Assembly: GCA_964607445.1 (NCBI GenBank)
Contig: CAZSKN010000009.1
Span: 1-64,000 of the forward strand
Direction of reading: 5' to 3'
Length of the DNA stretch: 64,000 nucleotides
Origin: CALCKU01 sp964607445
Lineage (GTDB): Bacteria > Pseudomonadota > Alphaproteobacteria > Caulobacterales > Maricaulaceae
The translations under genes and the position numbers were made by a program. This document shows, piece by piece, positions 7,023 to 16,283 of the stretch. The notes below the pieces were generated by a model. It saw only the letters and a list, made by a program, of their open reading frames with translations, was not told the origin of the DNA and did no database searches. Positions within the stretch are counted from its first letter, which is position 1, and each line of letters opens with the position of its first letter.

Positions 7023-9188
7023 CTAGGGTTTTATCGTCTGGGATTTTAGTGTGTTCATTTTATCGCGGAGCCGGGCAGCCTCTTCGAATTCGAGATTTTC
7101 AGCCGCAATAAACATTTGTTTTTCAAGGTCGGCTAAAACCGTTTGCAGGTTTTGTCCAATGTAAGGCTCGCGGGCCTCTTCGAAAATGCCGCGAGCAGGC
7201 CGTCCGACTTTTCCGCCTTTTCCTGTCGATTTTTTGAGACGGCCAGACGGGGTATATTGTGCAGCTTCGTCTTTAATTTCCTTTGCGGCTTCTGAATCTC
7301 CGACCAGATCAATAACACCGCGTGCGACGGTTATCGGTGTAATACCGTGGTTTTCATTATGTGCTATTTGGCGATTGCGACGACGATCTGTTTCGTCCAT
7401 AGCGCGTTGCATAGAGCCCGTAATTTTATCGGCATATAGTACAACATGGGCTTCGGAGTTTCGCGCAGCGCGACCAATGGTTTGAACAAGCGAGGTTTCC
7501 GAGCGTAAAAATCCTTCCTTATCGGCATCAAGAATTCCAACAAAGGCGCATTCGGGAATATCCAGCCCTTCGCGTAATAAATTGATCCCGATAAGGACGT
7601 CGAAAACGCCCAGCCGCAGATCACGAATAATCTCAATACGTTCCAATGTGTCAATATCACTGTGCATATAGCGCACACGGATGCCCTGATCGTGCATATA
7701 CTCTGTGAGGTCTTCGGCCATTTTTTTTGTCAATGTCGTGACCAGAGAGCGAAACCCTCTATCCGCGGTCTTGCGGACTTCATCGATCACATCATCAACC
7801 TGAGAGGCACCGTCTTTGGCTACAGGGCGGACTTCGACAACCGGATCAATTAAGCCCGTGGGTCGGATGACCTGTTCAACAAATACCCCCGCGGTCTGTT
7901 CTAATTCCCACTTTGCAGGCGTCGCCGAAACATAGATGGTTTGTGGACGCATGGCGTTCCATTCTTCGAATTTCAGTGGCCGGTTATCAATACAGGAAGG
8001 CAGCCGAAACCCGTGTTCTGATAATGTCGATTTTCTATTTAAATCGCCCCGGCTCATCCCGCCAATTTGCGAGACCGATACATGGCTCTCATCCATGAAT
8101 AAAAGGGCATTTTCAGGGAGATATTCAAATAAGGTCGGAGGAGGATCTCCCGGGGCGCGACCTGTCAGGTAGCGGGAATAATTTTCAATGCCCGTACAAA
8201 ACCCTTGCGCCGCCATCATTTCAAGATCGAATTCTGTGCGCTGACTTAGGCGTTGAGCTTCAAGGAATTTTTGTTCTTTATCATAGATGGAGAGCTGCTC
8301 TTTAAGCTCTTGCTTTATACCCTTGATTGCGGACTGAAGCGTCGGCCTGGGCGTGACGTAATGGGAATTGGCATAAATGCGTACAGTATCAAGCTTATGA
8401 ACGGATTTCCCTGTGAGCGGATCAAAGGCTGTAATACTGTCAATTTCGTCTCCAAAAAAATCAAACCGCCAAGCGGTATCATCATAATGAGCTGGAAAAA
8501 TTTCTATAGTATCTCCGCGCACACGAAACGTCCCCCGCGTAAAAGCCAGATCATTGCGGCCATATTGTAATGTAACCAGTTGTGACATCAATTCGCGGGG
8601 GTCAATGGTTTGCCCTTTGGAGAGATCAACCGTCATGGCCGTATAGGTTTCAACGGACCCAATACCATATATGCAAGAAACAGAGGCGACAATTATACAA
8701 TCATCGCGTTCTAATATCGCCCGCGTAGCAGAGTGGCGCATGCGATCAATCTGTTCATTCACCGAGCTATCTTTTTCTATAAATGTATCTGTACGAGGTA
8801 CATAGGCTTCGGGCTGGTAATAATCGTAATAGGAAACGAAATACTCAACTGCATTATCCGGGAAAAAGTTTTTAAATTCGCCGTAAAGTTGGGCCGCTAG
8901 CGTTTTATTAGGCGCCATGATTAAGGCGGGTCTTTGGGTCTGTTCAATGATCTTGGCCATTGTAAATGTTTTACCTGAACCCGTTACACCTAATAAAACC
9001 TGATCACGTTCAATAGAGTTTAATCCCGCACAAAGCTCTTCTATGGCGGTGGGTTGATCGCCTTTGGGTTCAAATTCAGACACAAGACGGAAGTGTTTTC
9101 CACCTTCCGATTTATCGGGACGGCATGGGCGATGGGGTTGCCATAAAACAGGCGCTTCACCTATTTCATTATGTGATGTGATTGGCAT
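7023..9188 (-). CDS. uvrB: Excinuclease ABC subunit B
   Basis: A 721-residue damage-recognition helicase of nucleotide excision repair, working with UvrA and UvrC. Walker A GVTGSGKT is at residues 67-74. The damage-probing beta-hairpin region YYDYYQPEAYVPRTDT, the DEAD-like FMDESH motif, motif VI QTIGRAARN and a C-terminal UVR motif (FEEAARLRDKM) that binds UvrC are all present. The N-terminus is about 30 residues longer than in E. coli UvrB, and no alternative start gives a shorter form. I find no GTTC-N7-GTTC operator in the 126 bp upstream, so direct LexA control is not evident here although uvrB is an SOS gene in many bacteria. Confidence 0.97.
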   Translation of the reverse strand: MPITSHNEIGEAPVLWQPHRPCRPDKSEGGKHFRLVSEFEPKGDQPTAIEELCAGLNSIERDQVLLGVTGSGKTFTMAKIIEQTQRPALIMAPNKTLAAQLYGEFKNFFPDNAVEYFVSYYDYYQPEAYVPRTDTFIEKDSSVNEQIDRMRHSATRAILERDDCIIVASVSCIYGIGSVETYTAMTVDLSKGQTIDPRELMSQLVTLQYGRNDLAFTRGTFRVRGDTIEIFPAHYDDTAWRFDFFGDEIDSITAFDPLTGKSVHKLDTVRIYANSHYVTPRPTLQSAIKGIKQELKEQLSIYDKEQKFLEAQRLSQRTEFDLEMMAAQGFCTGIENYSRYLTGRAPGDPPPTLFEYLPENALLFMDESHVSVSQIGGMSRGDLNRKSTLSEHGFRLPSCIDNRPLKFEEWNAMRPQTIYVSATPAKWELEQTAGVFVEQVIRPTGLIDPVVEVRPVAKDGASQVDDVIDEVRKTADRGFRSLVTTLTKKMAEDLTEYMHDQGIRVRYMHSDIDTLERIEIIRDLRLGVFDVLIGINLLREGLDIPECAFVGILDADKEGFLRSETSLVQTIGRAARNSEAHVVLYADKITGSMQRAMDETDRRRNRQIAHNENHGITPITVARGVIDLVGDSEAAKEIKDEAAQYTPSGRLKKSTGKGGKVGRPARGIFEEAREPYIGQNLQTVLADLEKQMFIAAENLEFEEAARLRDKMNTLKSQTIKP

Positions 9189-9314
9189 GGCTGTAATCTA
9201 GGCGGCATAAGATGAAATTCAAGTGGTAATGGCGATCATCTTTTCAATATCGTCATTTAATATTAATAATACTTCTGAGTAAATTTTTAGAAAATTGCTC
9301 ATATAAAGGCTCGG

Positions 9315-10241
9315 ATGAAAGGTCAATTTATGCACTTTCGAGTATGTAATATATCATCTTTGATGAGGTATCTGGAACGTAATATTGCTAAACTCGCAAT
9401 ATTAACGACGGCGGCTGCCATTGGAACTACGGTATCCGCTTCGGTTATCGATCGACCTTTTTTGCAAACATCTTCCGTCGTTATTGTTTTCGGAGGGTCT
9501 GATTTTGCCGAGAACGGCGGTGAAGCCCCGGTTGTTTTTGATTTTAATGTTTTGGATGGTGCTACGTCGAATGAAGCCGCTCCAGATATTATCGGGCTTA
9601 ATGGGCGTACAGTTAATTTTAACACAGGACAGTTCAATCCTATACAAAGCGGTGCTGAATCCGGGCAAGAGTTTGAAGTGTTAGACGCAACATTTGGGGG
9701 TGAATTCAACAGTGTGGGCCCACACCAAACCTTAGATGCGAACGATAGCTATAATGCTTTTGGATTAGATGATGATACGGATATTGATCTTTTGGGTAAT
9801 GGTGCGCGCGCATCCAGGTTTTTTGTCGCATCAAATACGGCATTTGATATTTTTGGAGAAGCACAAAATTTAGAAACTTCCGGAGATTTCGAAGGCTTGG
9901 ATTATAGCAATATCCGGTTCCGCCTGCGCGTGCAAACCACAGGTGGATCGGGTGTAAACAGATGGGGACGTAGCGCACAAGATCCGTCTTTGGGAGGAAG
10001 TGGTGTCGTTATTGGGCAAACCAATGCCTTTACCCTTGAAGACCTTGCGAGCGGGCCCGTGAAAGTTTTTGATGGCGGGCGACGTACAGCCAGAACGCGC
10101 GGGTCAATTTTCGATCACTCCGTAAGTTTTCAATCGCGTTATAATCTTATCGGGTCTGCCATTAATGGTAGTAATTACGATTTTTCACAAGGTATTGGCG
10201 GTATTGGGGCGGACGTTGTGTATACTATTTATACACCGTAA
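9315..10241 (+). CDS. Secreted protein of unknown function
   Basis: A predicted 308-residue exported protein that I do not recognise. Three starts compete. The ATG at 9315 has AAAGG 5 nt upstream; the ATG at 9330 has AAAGG 7 nt upstream; the ATG at 9363 gives the most typical signal peptide (hydrophobic LAILTTAAAIGTTVSAS, cleavage after SAS) but has no ribosome binding site. The mature part is acidic and rich in Gly, Asn, Asp and Phe, has no cysteine and no membrane segment, and looks like an extracellular or periplasmic beta-rich protein. It is divergent from uvrB and convergent with moeA, so the neighbours give no clue to its role. Confidence 0.7.
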   Translation: MKGQFMHFRVCNISSLMRYLERNIAKLAILTTAAAIGTTVSASVIDRPFLQTSSVVIVFGGSDFAENGGEAPVVFDFNVLDGATSNEAAPDIIGLNGRTVNFNTGQFNPIQSGAESGQEFEVLDATFGGEFNSVGPHQTLDANDSYNAFGLDDDTDIDLLGNGARASRFFVASNTAFDIFGEAQNLETSGDFEGLDYSNIRFRLRVQTTGGSGVNRWGRSAQDPSLGGSGVVIGQTNAFTLEDLASGPVKVFDGGRRTARTRGSIFDHSVSFQSRYNLIGSAINGSNYDFSQGIGGIGADVVYTIYTP

Positions 10242-10268
10242 CACCCGTTAAGATTACCGGAATTGAGT

Positions 10269-11492
10269 TTAAAAATCCGATGTTAATTTATAAATTTCTA
10301 CTTGATCGCCGGCTTTACGTTTAGTTGCTCTTGGCTGTTGTCGTATTAAGGCATTGGCTTGGGTGAAGGGGGTTAATAGCGAACTGTCTTGCCGGGCTAG
10401 GGGGGTTACGACGAGTTGAGCCTTTTTCGAAATTGTGTAGCGGGCCCGATGGTAGGTTTCGCGCGGGCCATTTGTCCCGAGATCTTGATCGAGTATGGCG
10501 GGGATCAATAAAGGTGTTGCACAGGACGTTCCGGTGAGCGCCTTAATCAAGGGACGTAAGAATAAATGGGCGCAGACGAGTCCAGAGGCCGGATTCCCCG
10601 GTAGGCCCAAAACCCGCGATAAATGAGTCTGGACGTGCTTATGTGCAAACCATGTAGGCTTTCCGGGTTTAACGGCAATTTTTTCAAAATCCGTAATATA
10701 TCCAGCCGCCCTAAATGCCGCCTTTACGAGATCGAAATCCCCGACAGAGGCACCGCCAAGCGGCACAATAATATCGCATTGAGTGAGGCGTGAAATAACA
10801 TTTGCCAAATCAGATTTATTATCAGGAATAATACCAAAAAATTCCGGCTCTGCCCCCCACGCCTCAATAAGGGCATGAATAGCAAAGGGGGTGGAGCTTA
10901 TAATTTGCCCCGCATGAAGGGGCGTGCCTACGGGCTTTAATTCGTCCCCATTTGCGAAATACCCGACCTTAGGACGTCGAGCGATGGGAACTGTTTCGAT
11001 GTTGGCCGCGGCTAAAGCACTCAAATGTATCGGGCCTAAGCGCGTACCTTTTGTAAATAAAGTCTCTCCGGACATAAAATCAATTCCGGCCTTACGAATA
11101 TGCGCCGGCGGATATTGGGTATTCGTAATCGTAATGGTGTCTTTATCCTTGGATACATCTTCTTGGATGACAACATGGTCGGCGCCGTCCGGCATGATGC
11201 TGCCTGTAAACAGGCGCAGGGCTTGGCCCGCGTAAACCTTGCCGGCAAACATATGGCCGGCGGGTGCTGAGCCAATGATCTTCAGCTTGCGACCCTCTAT
11301 AGCGTCTTCTGAGCGTATGGCATAACCGTCCATGGCTGAAGCCGTAAACGGCGGTTGTGATAGACAGGCTTTCACATCCTTGGACAGCGTGCGTCCATAA
11401 GCGGCCATAAGCGGTACATTATCCTGCGAAATTGGAGTGGCCGTACTCAGAATATGCGCGCGAGCGCTATCTACGGAGATAAGATCAGCCAT
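10269..11492 (-). CDS. moeA: Molybdopterin molybdenumtransferase MoeA
   Basis: A 407-residue enzyme that inserts molybdate into adenylylated molybdopterin. Family marks are ASAMDGYAIRS near the N-terminus, GSAPAGH, RLFTGSIMPDGAD, PLGGASVGDFD and LPGNPASGLV. Length matches the family (E. coli MoeA 411). It is the last gene of the minus-strand moaD-moaE-moaB-moaC-moeA operon, starting 1 bp after the moaC stop. Confidence 0.95.
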   Translation of the reverse strand: MADLISVDSARAHILSTATPISQDNVPLMAAYGRTLSKDVKACLSQPPFTASAMDGYAIRSEDAIEGRKLKIIGSAPAGHMFAGKVYAGQALRLFTGSIMPDGADHVVIQEDVSKDKDTITITNTQYPPAHIRKAGIDFMSGETLFTKGTRLGPIHLSALAAANIETVPIARRPKVGYFANGDELKPVGTPLHAGQIISSTPFAIHALIEAWGAEPEFFGIIPDNKSDLANVISRLTQCDIIVPLGGASVGDFDLVKAAFRAAGYITDFEKIAVKPGKPTWFAHKHVQTHLSRVLGLPGNPASGLVCAHLFLRPLIKALTGTSCATPLLIPAILDQDLGTNGPRETYHRARYTISKKAQLVVTPLARQDSSLLTPFTQANALIRQQPRATKRKAGDQVEIYKLTSDF

Positions 11493-11493
11493 T

Positions 11494-11973
11494 TTAGGTC
11501 GATTTCATATAGGTGCCAGATTTTCCGCCCGTTTTTTCAAGGAGTTCAATCGGGCCGATAACCATAGATTTATCTGCGGCCTTAAGCATATCGTATAATG
11601 TCAGGCAGGCGACAGAAACGGCGGTTAAAGCTTCCATTTCTATACCCGTTTGTCCGTTAGTTTTTACCTTGGCTGTGACGGTAATATTGGTATCGGAACT
11701 TACCTCGATATTGAGCTTGGCTGAAGTGATGGGTAAGGGATGACACAGGGGAATTAAGTCGGCTGTGCGTTTCGTCGCCATAACACCGGCGATTTCCGCA
11801 ACCGTCAAAACGTCGCCTTTTTTGGCGGTGCCTGTGCGGATTAAGGTAATGGTATCGGATGAGGCCGTTAACCGTCCCTGCGCTACCGCGATACGGTGCG
11901 TGATAGGCTTTGTCCCGACATCGACCATATTCACGCGTCCATCTTTATCGATATGAGTGAGTTCACCTGACAT
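11494..11973 (-). CDS. moaC: Cyclic pyranopterin monophosphate synthase MoaC
   Basis: A 159-residue protein (E. coli MoaC 161). It converts the MoaA product 3',8-cyclo-GTP to cyclic pyranopterin monophosphate. Visible marks are MVDVGTKPITHRIA, KKGDVLTVAEIAGVMATKRT, LIPLCHPLPIT and the C-terminal DMLKAADKSMVIG with the catalytic Lys region. It follows moaB by 4 bp. The partner moaA is not in this cluster. Confidence 0.96.
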   Translation of the reverse strand: MSGELTHIDKDGRVNMVDVGTKPITHRIAVAQGRLTASSDTITLIRTGTAKKGDVLTVAEIAGVMATKRTADLIPLCHPLPITSAKLNIEVSSDTNITVTAKVKTNGQTGIEMEALTAVSVACLTLYDMLKAADKSMVIGPIELLEKTGGKSGTYMKST

Positions 11974-11977
11974 TTAT

Positions 11978-12511
11978 TTAGCTTTCTAGAAGTCGGGGCA
12001 TCAGTTCGACCATATTACAGGGCTTATGACGGCTATCGAGTTGGGCGGCGATAACTTTATCCCACCCGTCTTTTACGGCTCCGTTCGAACCGGGAAGGGC
12101 GAAGATAAATGTACCATTGGCCAGACCCGCAACGGCTCGGGATTGCAAGGTTGATACCCCGACGGATTGAAAGCTGACCTGATGAAAGATCACAGAAAAT
12201 CCATCTATAGTTTTGTCAAATAATGGGGCAATGGCTTCTGGGGTTATATCACGCCCCGTCAGCCCTGTCCCGCCGGTTGAAATCACCACATCGACGTCTG
12301 AAGCGTCGATCCAGCTTTTTACAATCTTTCGCACCTTTGGAATATCGTCACGGACGATTGAACGATCCGTAAGTATATGTCCTGCGGTTTCAAGGCGCTG
12401 AACAAGGAGATCGCCTGATGTATCATTTTCCAGAGTGCGCGTATCGCTTACCGTGAGAATAGCTATTCTTACGGGCGTAAATATTAGATCGTCTTGTATG
12501 CCGTGGGTCAT
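11978..12511 (-). CDS. moaB: Molybdenum cofactor biosynthesis protein MoaB (MogA-like adenylyltransferase fold)
   Basis: A 177-residue member of the MoaB/Mog family, which binds molybdopterin and in many species adenylylates it. The signature STGGTGLTGRDITPEA is present, as is LPGSNGAVKDGW near the C-terminus. It lies between moaE (59 bp upstream) and moaC. MoaB and MogA cannot be told apart by position alone; the length and sequence fit MoaB. Confidence 0.93.
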   Translation of the reverse strand: MTHGIQDDLIFTPVRIAILTVSDTRTLENDTSGDLLVQRLETAGHILTDRSIVRDDIPKVRKIVKSWIDASDVDVVISTGGTGLTGRDITPEAIAPLFDKTIDGFSVIFHQVSFQSVGVSTLQSRAVAGLANGTFIFALPGSNGAVKDGWDKVIAAQLDSRHKPCNMVELMPRLLES

Positions 12512-12570
12512 AGCGTATCATTTCTAGGCGGTTATTCTGATTGGCGTTATTACCAGTATGGCGCCAGCCC

Positions 12571-13026
12571 TTACCAGCTCTGGCGAGCCTGTTTATCGCT
12601 CTCTTTGGGTTCAATCCAGTGGGAACCGTCCGCTCGCACTTCTTTTTTCCAAAATGGTGCATCTGTTTTAAGGTAGTCCATAAGAAAGCTGGCAGCCTCA
12701 AAAGCCGTTGCACGGTGCGGGCTGGCGATGGCGACAAAGACAATAGGCTCACCGGGAGAGAGGTCTCCGTAACGGTGAATGATAAGGCTGCGGATACCGG
12801 GCCATCGCGCACAGGCTTGCTGCTCAATCGCTTCAATCTGGCCTTGGGTATATCCGGGATAATGTTCCAGATGTAAAGTTGTGACAGATACAGGATTTGA
12901 AATATGACAGGCATTGTCTCTAACATGCCCCGTAAAGCTGACGACCGCGCCCATATCGGTATGTGAGCGGGTGAAGCCATTAAGTTCGGCGCCAGGATCA
13001 AAGATATCAGACTGAACCCGAATCAC
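12571..13026 (-). CDS. moaE: Molybdopterin synthase catalytic subunit MoaE
   Basis: A 151-residue large subunit of molybdopterin synthase, which adds the two dithiolene sulfurs carried by MoaD. Family marks are VSFTGHVRD, LEHYPGYT, IIHRYGDLSPGE, VAIASPHRATAF and the active-site Lys region FWKKEVRADGSHWIE. It starts with GTG at 13024-13026, which overlaps the TAG of moaD by one base, so synthesis of the two subunits is coupled. Confidence 0.95.
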   Translation of the reverse strand: MIRVQSDIFDPGAELNGFTRSHTDMGAVVSFTGHVRDNACHISNPVSVTTLHLEHYPGYTQGQIEAIEQQACARWPGIRSLIIHRYGDLSPGEPIVFVAIASPHRATAFEAASFLMDYLKTDAPFWKKEVRADGSHWIEPKESDKQARQSW

Positions 13027-13277
13027 TAGCCGCCACTCAGCGGGGGTAAAAAAGCTAACTCTTGGGCGTTGGAGAGGTCACCGTCATCAACCGCGATCTC
13101 ATTATTAATAATTATGCGTACTGTCGGCGCGTTCAAGGCTTCGGACATATGGGTATTGCCCTGCGCCAGAAAATCTACCAATGCCGCTCGTGTGCTTATA
13201 GAAGCGGGAAGGTCTATTTCTGTCTGCCCATAACCCATAAGGTCTTTCAAGGGGCCGAAAAACATGAGTTTAACCAT
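13026..13277 (-). CDS. moaD: Molybdopterin synthase sulfur-carrier subunit MoaD
   Basis: An 83-residue ubiquitin-like protein ending in PPLSGG. The C-terminal Gly-Gly is the site that is adenylylated by MoeB and then thiocarboxylated. The start MVKLMFFGPLKDLMG is typical of the family. It is the first gene of the minus-strand moa operon; the 223 bp up to nuoA hold the divergent promoters of both operons. Confidence 0.95.
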   Translation of the reverse strand: MVKLMFFGPLKDLMGYGQTEIDLPASISTRAALVDFLAQGNTHMSEALNAPTVRIIINNEIAVDDGDLSNAQELAFLPPLSGG

Positions 13278-13500
13278 GATGATCCTATTTCGTTAAGACG
13301 TAAGTTTAACGCGCAAAGCCGTAAATTGGAAGACTTTGATGAGGGTTTGTTTCGCGTGACTATATTATTGTGTATAAAGCGACAGGCTTGACAAGATTTC
13401 CATTGCATTCATGTGGTCATCTCTCTAGGTTCCCGCCCGATTGTGGGGCAAGTTAAGGTGAGTCCATTTGGGCTGAAAGAAACGCGGACGAAGAACTGAT
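13278..13500. promoter_or_regulatory. Divergent promoter region between the moa and nuo operons
   Basis: This 223-bp gap must carry the promoters of moaD (minus) and nuoA (plus). TTGACA occurs at 13388-13393 on the plus strand, but no good -10 follows at 16-18 bp. The sequence GTTAA-N9-TTAAC at about 13293-13311 is an imperfect palindrome. I cannot place a start site with confidence, and see no gene here. Confidence 0.5.
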
Positions 13501-13872
13501 ATGTCAGAATTCTTACTCGGATATCTTCCTGTAGTAATCCTTTTTGGTTTGGCGTTGGGCTTGAGTCTCGCTTTGCTTCTAGGTGCCAAGATATTTGCCC
13601 CCGCCAGCGCAGACGCCGAGAAAGTCTCGACATATGAGTGTGGGTTTAATGCTTTTGACGATTCACGTATGAAATTTGATGTGCAATTTTATCTGGTTGC
13701 TATTCTATTTATTATTTTTGATATCGAAATTATTTTTCTGTTTCCATGGGCTATAGCTATTGGTGAGGGGACTATGAGTATTTATGGGTGGGCTATTGGA
13801 ATGTTATTCTTGGCAGAACTCGTGGCCGGACTTTATTACGCCTGGAAAAAGGGCGCTCTGGACTGGAATTAG
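13501..13872 (+). CDS. nuoA: NADH-quinone oxidoreductase subunit A
   Basis: A 123-residue membrane subunit of complex I with three predicted helices (roughly 8-28, 62-82 and 92-112). The conserved loop with STYECGFNAFDDSRMKFD is the ubiquinone-site loop of NuoA/ND3. It is the first gene of the nuo operon and is followed by nuoB after 9 bp. Confidence 0.96.
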   Translation: MSEFLLGYLPVVILFGLALGLSLALLLGAKIFAPASADAEKVSTYECGFNAFDDSRMKFDVQFYLVAILFIIFDIEIIFLFPWAIAIGEGTMSIYGWAIGMLFLAELVAGLYYAWKKGALDWN

Positions 13873-13881
13873 GAGGGCGCA

Positions 13882-14463
13882 ATGTCAAACCTTATAACAC
13901 CTGCCAATATAACGCCCTCGGGACAATCGGCCCGGGATATGGGTACACCCGCCTATGACCCTAAAAAACATGATCCGTTTTTTGATGGTCTTTCAAATCA
14001 ACTGGCCGATAAAGGCTTTATTACTGCTGCATCCGATGACCTTGTAACATGGGCCCGAACAGGCTCTCTTATGTGGATGACATTTGGTTTGGCCTGTTGC
14101 GCGGTCGAAATGATGCAAGCCTCGATGCCGCGCTATGATCTTGAGCGCTTTGGCTTTGCTCCGCGCGCTTCCCCGCGTCAAAGCGATGTCATGATCGTCG
14201 CCGGAACCCTGACGAACAAGATGGCCCCGGCTCTGCGTAAAGTGTATGATCAAATGCCGTTTCCACGTTACGTCATTTCGATGGGCTCATGTGCGAATGG
14301 GGGAGGTTATTATCATTACTCCTATGCTGTTGTACGTGGATGTGATCGTATTGTTCCTGTTGATATTTACGTGCCGGGCTGTCCACCAACCGCCGAAGCC
14401 TTGGTCTACGGAATTCTTCAGCTCCAGAAGAAAATTCGCCGTGAAGGGACGATTGAGCGCTAA
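13882..14463 (+). CDS. nuoB: NADH-quinone oxidoreductase subunit B
   Basis: A 193-residue peripheral-arm subunit that holds the N2 4Fe-4S cluster, the electron donor to quinone. Cluster ligands are visible: the adjacent pair in GLACCAVEMM, MGSCANGGG and VPGCPP. AGGAGG stands 7 nt upstream of the ATG. Its TAA shares a base with the nuoC ATG (TAATG). Confidence 0.98.
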   Translation: MSNLITPANITPSGQSARDMGTPAYDPKKHDPFFDGLSNQLADKGFITAASDDLVTWARTGSLMWMTFGLACCAVEMMQASMPRYDLERFGFAPRASPRQSDVMIVAGTLTNKMAPALRKVYDQMPFPRYVISMGSCANGGGYYHYSYAVVRGCDRIVPVDIYVPGCPPTAEALVYGILQLQKKIRREGTIER

Positions 14464-15074
14464 TGGAAGATCTAAAAAGCCATATAGCAAATCAAATGGG
14501 CGACGCTGTTAAGGCCATCACCTTTGCAAATGATGAAATGTGCCTTGAAGCGCGTCGTGCAGAAGTTCTGAAAGTTATCGGCTTTTTACGGGACGACCCT
14601 TTGTGCAAATTTTCTAGCTTGATTGATATTTGCGGGGTTGACTACCCTAACCGCGAGCGCCGTTTTGATGTGGTCTACCACTTGTTGTCCATGGGCCATA
14701 ATATGCGCATTCGTGTTAAAGTTACGACAGATGAGGCCGTCGCTGTGCATTCTGTTGTCAGCTTGTTTCCAAATGCCAATTGGTATGAACGCGAAGCTTT
14801 TGACATGTACGGCATAATTTTTGACGAACATCCTGATCTACGTCGTATTTTGACAGATTACGGCTTTGAAGGCTATCCCTTGCGTAAGGATTTCCCTCTC
14901 TCCGGCTTTGTCGAAGTTCGGTATGACGAAGAACGTAAATCCGTTGTCTATGAGCCTGTGAACTTGCCCCAAGAATATCGCAGCTTTGATTTCATGTCCC
15001 CATGGGAAGGTGCGAAATATATCCTCCCGGGCGATGAGAAAGCCAATGACAAGAAGAATGAGGCTTCGAAATAA
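14463..15074 (+). CDS. nuoC: NADH-quinone oxidoreductase subunit C
   Basis: A 203-residue 30-kDa subunit of the complex I connecting module. Marks are ANWYEREAFDMYGI and HPDLRRILTDYGFEGYPLRK, followed by the usual C-terminal PLSGFVEVRYDEE. It is separate from NuoD (not the fused NuoCD of enterobacteria) and overlaps nuoD by one base (TAATG). Confidence 0.98.
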   Translation: MEDLKSHIANQMGDAVKAITFANDEMCLEARRAEVLKVIGFLRDDPLCKFSSLIDICGVDYPNRERRFDVVYHLLSMGHNMRIRVKVTTDEAVAVHSVVSLFPNANWYEREAFDMYGIIFDEHPDLRRILTDYGFEGYPLRKDFPLSGFVEVRYDEERKSVVYEPVNLPQEYRSFDFMSPWEGAKYILPGDEKANDKKNEASK

Positions 15075-16270
15075 TGGCCAAGCATGAAGCGCTCCTCGAA
15101 GGTGATGACCGAAACTTCACAATTAATTTCGGCCCGCAACATCCGGCGGCCCATGGTGTGTTGCGCCTTGTCCTTGAACTCGAAGGTGAAATTGTTGAGC
15201 GGGTTGACCCGCATATCGGGCTTTTGCATCGAGGCACGGAAAAACTAATAGAGCATAAGACCTATCTTCAAGCTATTCCCTATTTTGACCGGCTTGATTA
15301 CGTCGCGCCGATGAACCAAGAACACGCCTTTTGTTTGGCGATTGAAAAACTGATGGGCATAGACGTGCCCCGACGCGCAGAGTTTATCCGGGTGATATAT
15401 TCCGAGATTGGACGTATTCTTAGCCATATGCTCAATATCACGACGCAAGCCCTGGATGTTGGCGCATTGACACCGCCTGTATGGGGTTTTGAAGAGCGCG
15501 AAAAGCTCATGGTGTTTTACGAACGTGCTTGCGGCTCGCGTATGCATGCTATGTATTTTAGGCCTGGTGGTGTTCATCAGGATCTACCGCCAGCGCTGAT
15601 TGCTGATATGTTGGCATGGTGTGAACAATTCCCCGCCAAGCTCAAAGACATTGAGGCCCTTTTGACGGAGAACCGGATTTTCAAGCAGCGTAATGTTGAT
15701 ATTGGCGTCATCAACCAACAAGATTGTTTTGAGTGGGGCTTTTCTGGCGTAATTGTACGTGGGTCAGGCCTCGCGTGGGACTTACGTCGTAATCAACCTT
15801 ATTCCATATATAATGAGCTGGATTTCAAAATTCCATTGGGTAAGAACGGGGATTGTTATGACCGTTATCTTTGCCGCGTCGACGAGATGTATGAGAGTTG
15901 CAAGATCATGAAGCAATGTCTTGAGATGATGCCCGAAGGCCCGGTAATGAGCACGGATAATAAAGTCACCCCGCCGCGTAGGTCGGACATGAAGCAAAGC
16001 ATGGAAGCGCTGATCCATCACTTCAAGCTTTACACGGAAGGCTTCCATGTGCCCGCCGGCGAAGTCTATACATGTGTTGAAGCGCCCAAAGGTGAATTTG
16101 GTGTTTATCTGGTGTCTGACGGCTCTAATAAGCCTTACCGCTGTAAAATCCGCGCGCCGGGTTTTCCGCATTTGGCGGCGATGGATTACCTCAATAAAGG
16201 CCATATGCTAGCCGATGTGTCGGCTATTTTAGGCTCGCTTGATATCGTTTTTGGGGAGATTGACCGCTAA
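15074..16270 (+). CDS. nuoD: NADH-quinone oxidoreductase subunit D
   Basis: A 398-residue 49-kDa subunit, evolved from a NiFe-hydrogenase large subunit, which together with NuoB forms the quinone-binding pocket. Marks are INFGPQHPAAHGVLRLVLEL, HRGTEKL, YFDRLDYVAPM, and the C-terminal LGSLDIVFGEIDR. The length is typical. The usual position between nuoC and nuoE is kept. Confidence 0.98.
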   Translation: MAKHEALLEGDDRNFTINFGPQHPAAHGVLRLVLELEGEIVERVDPHIGLLHRGTEKLIEHKTYLQAIPYFDRLDYVAPMNQEHAFCLAIEKLMGIDVPRRAEFIRVIYSEIGRILSHMLNITTQALDVGALTPPVWGFEEREKLMVFYERACGSRMHAMYFRPGGVHQDLPPALIADMLAWCEQFPAKLKDIEALLTENRIFKQRNVDIGVINQQDCFEWGFSGVIVRGSGLAWDLRRNQPYSIYNELDFKIPLGKNGDCYDRYLCRVDEMYESCKIMKQCLEMMPEGPVMSTDNKVTPPRRSDMKQSMEALIHHFKLYTEGFHVPAGEVYTCVEAPKGEFGVYLVSDGSNKPYRCKIRAPGFPHLAAMDYLNKGHMLADVSAILGSLDIVFGEIDR

Positions 16271-16283
16271 TGGGACTTTTATC

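Noticed and set aside
9189..9314. Search for a LexA operator upstream of uvrB
   Set aside because: Neither GTTC-N7-GTTC nor GAAC-N7-GAAC occurs in the 126 bp; a lone GAAC at about 9374 has no partner at the right distance.
12423..13001. 192-codon minus-strand frame across moaB and moaE
   Set aside because: Out of frame with moaE, which occupies the same bases with clear family motifs; composition is not protein-like.
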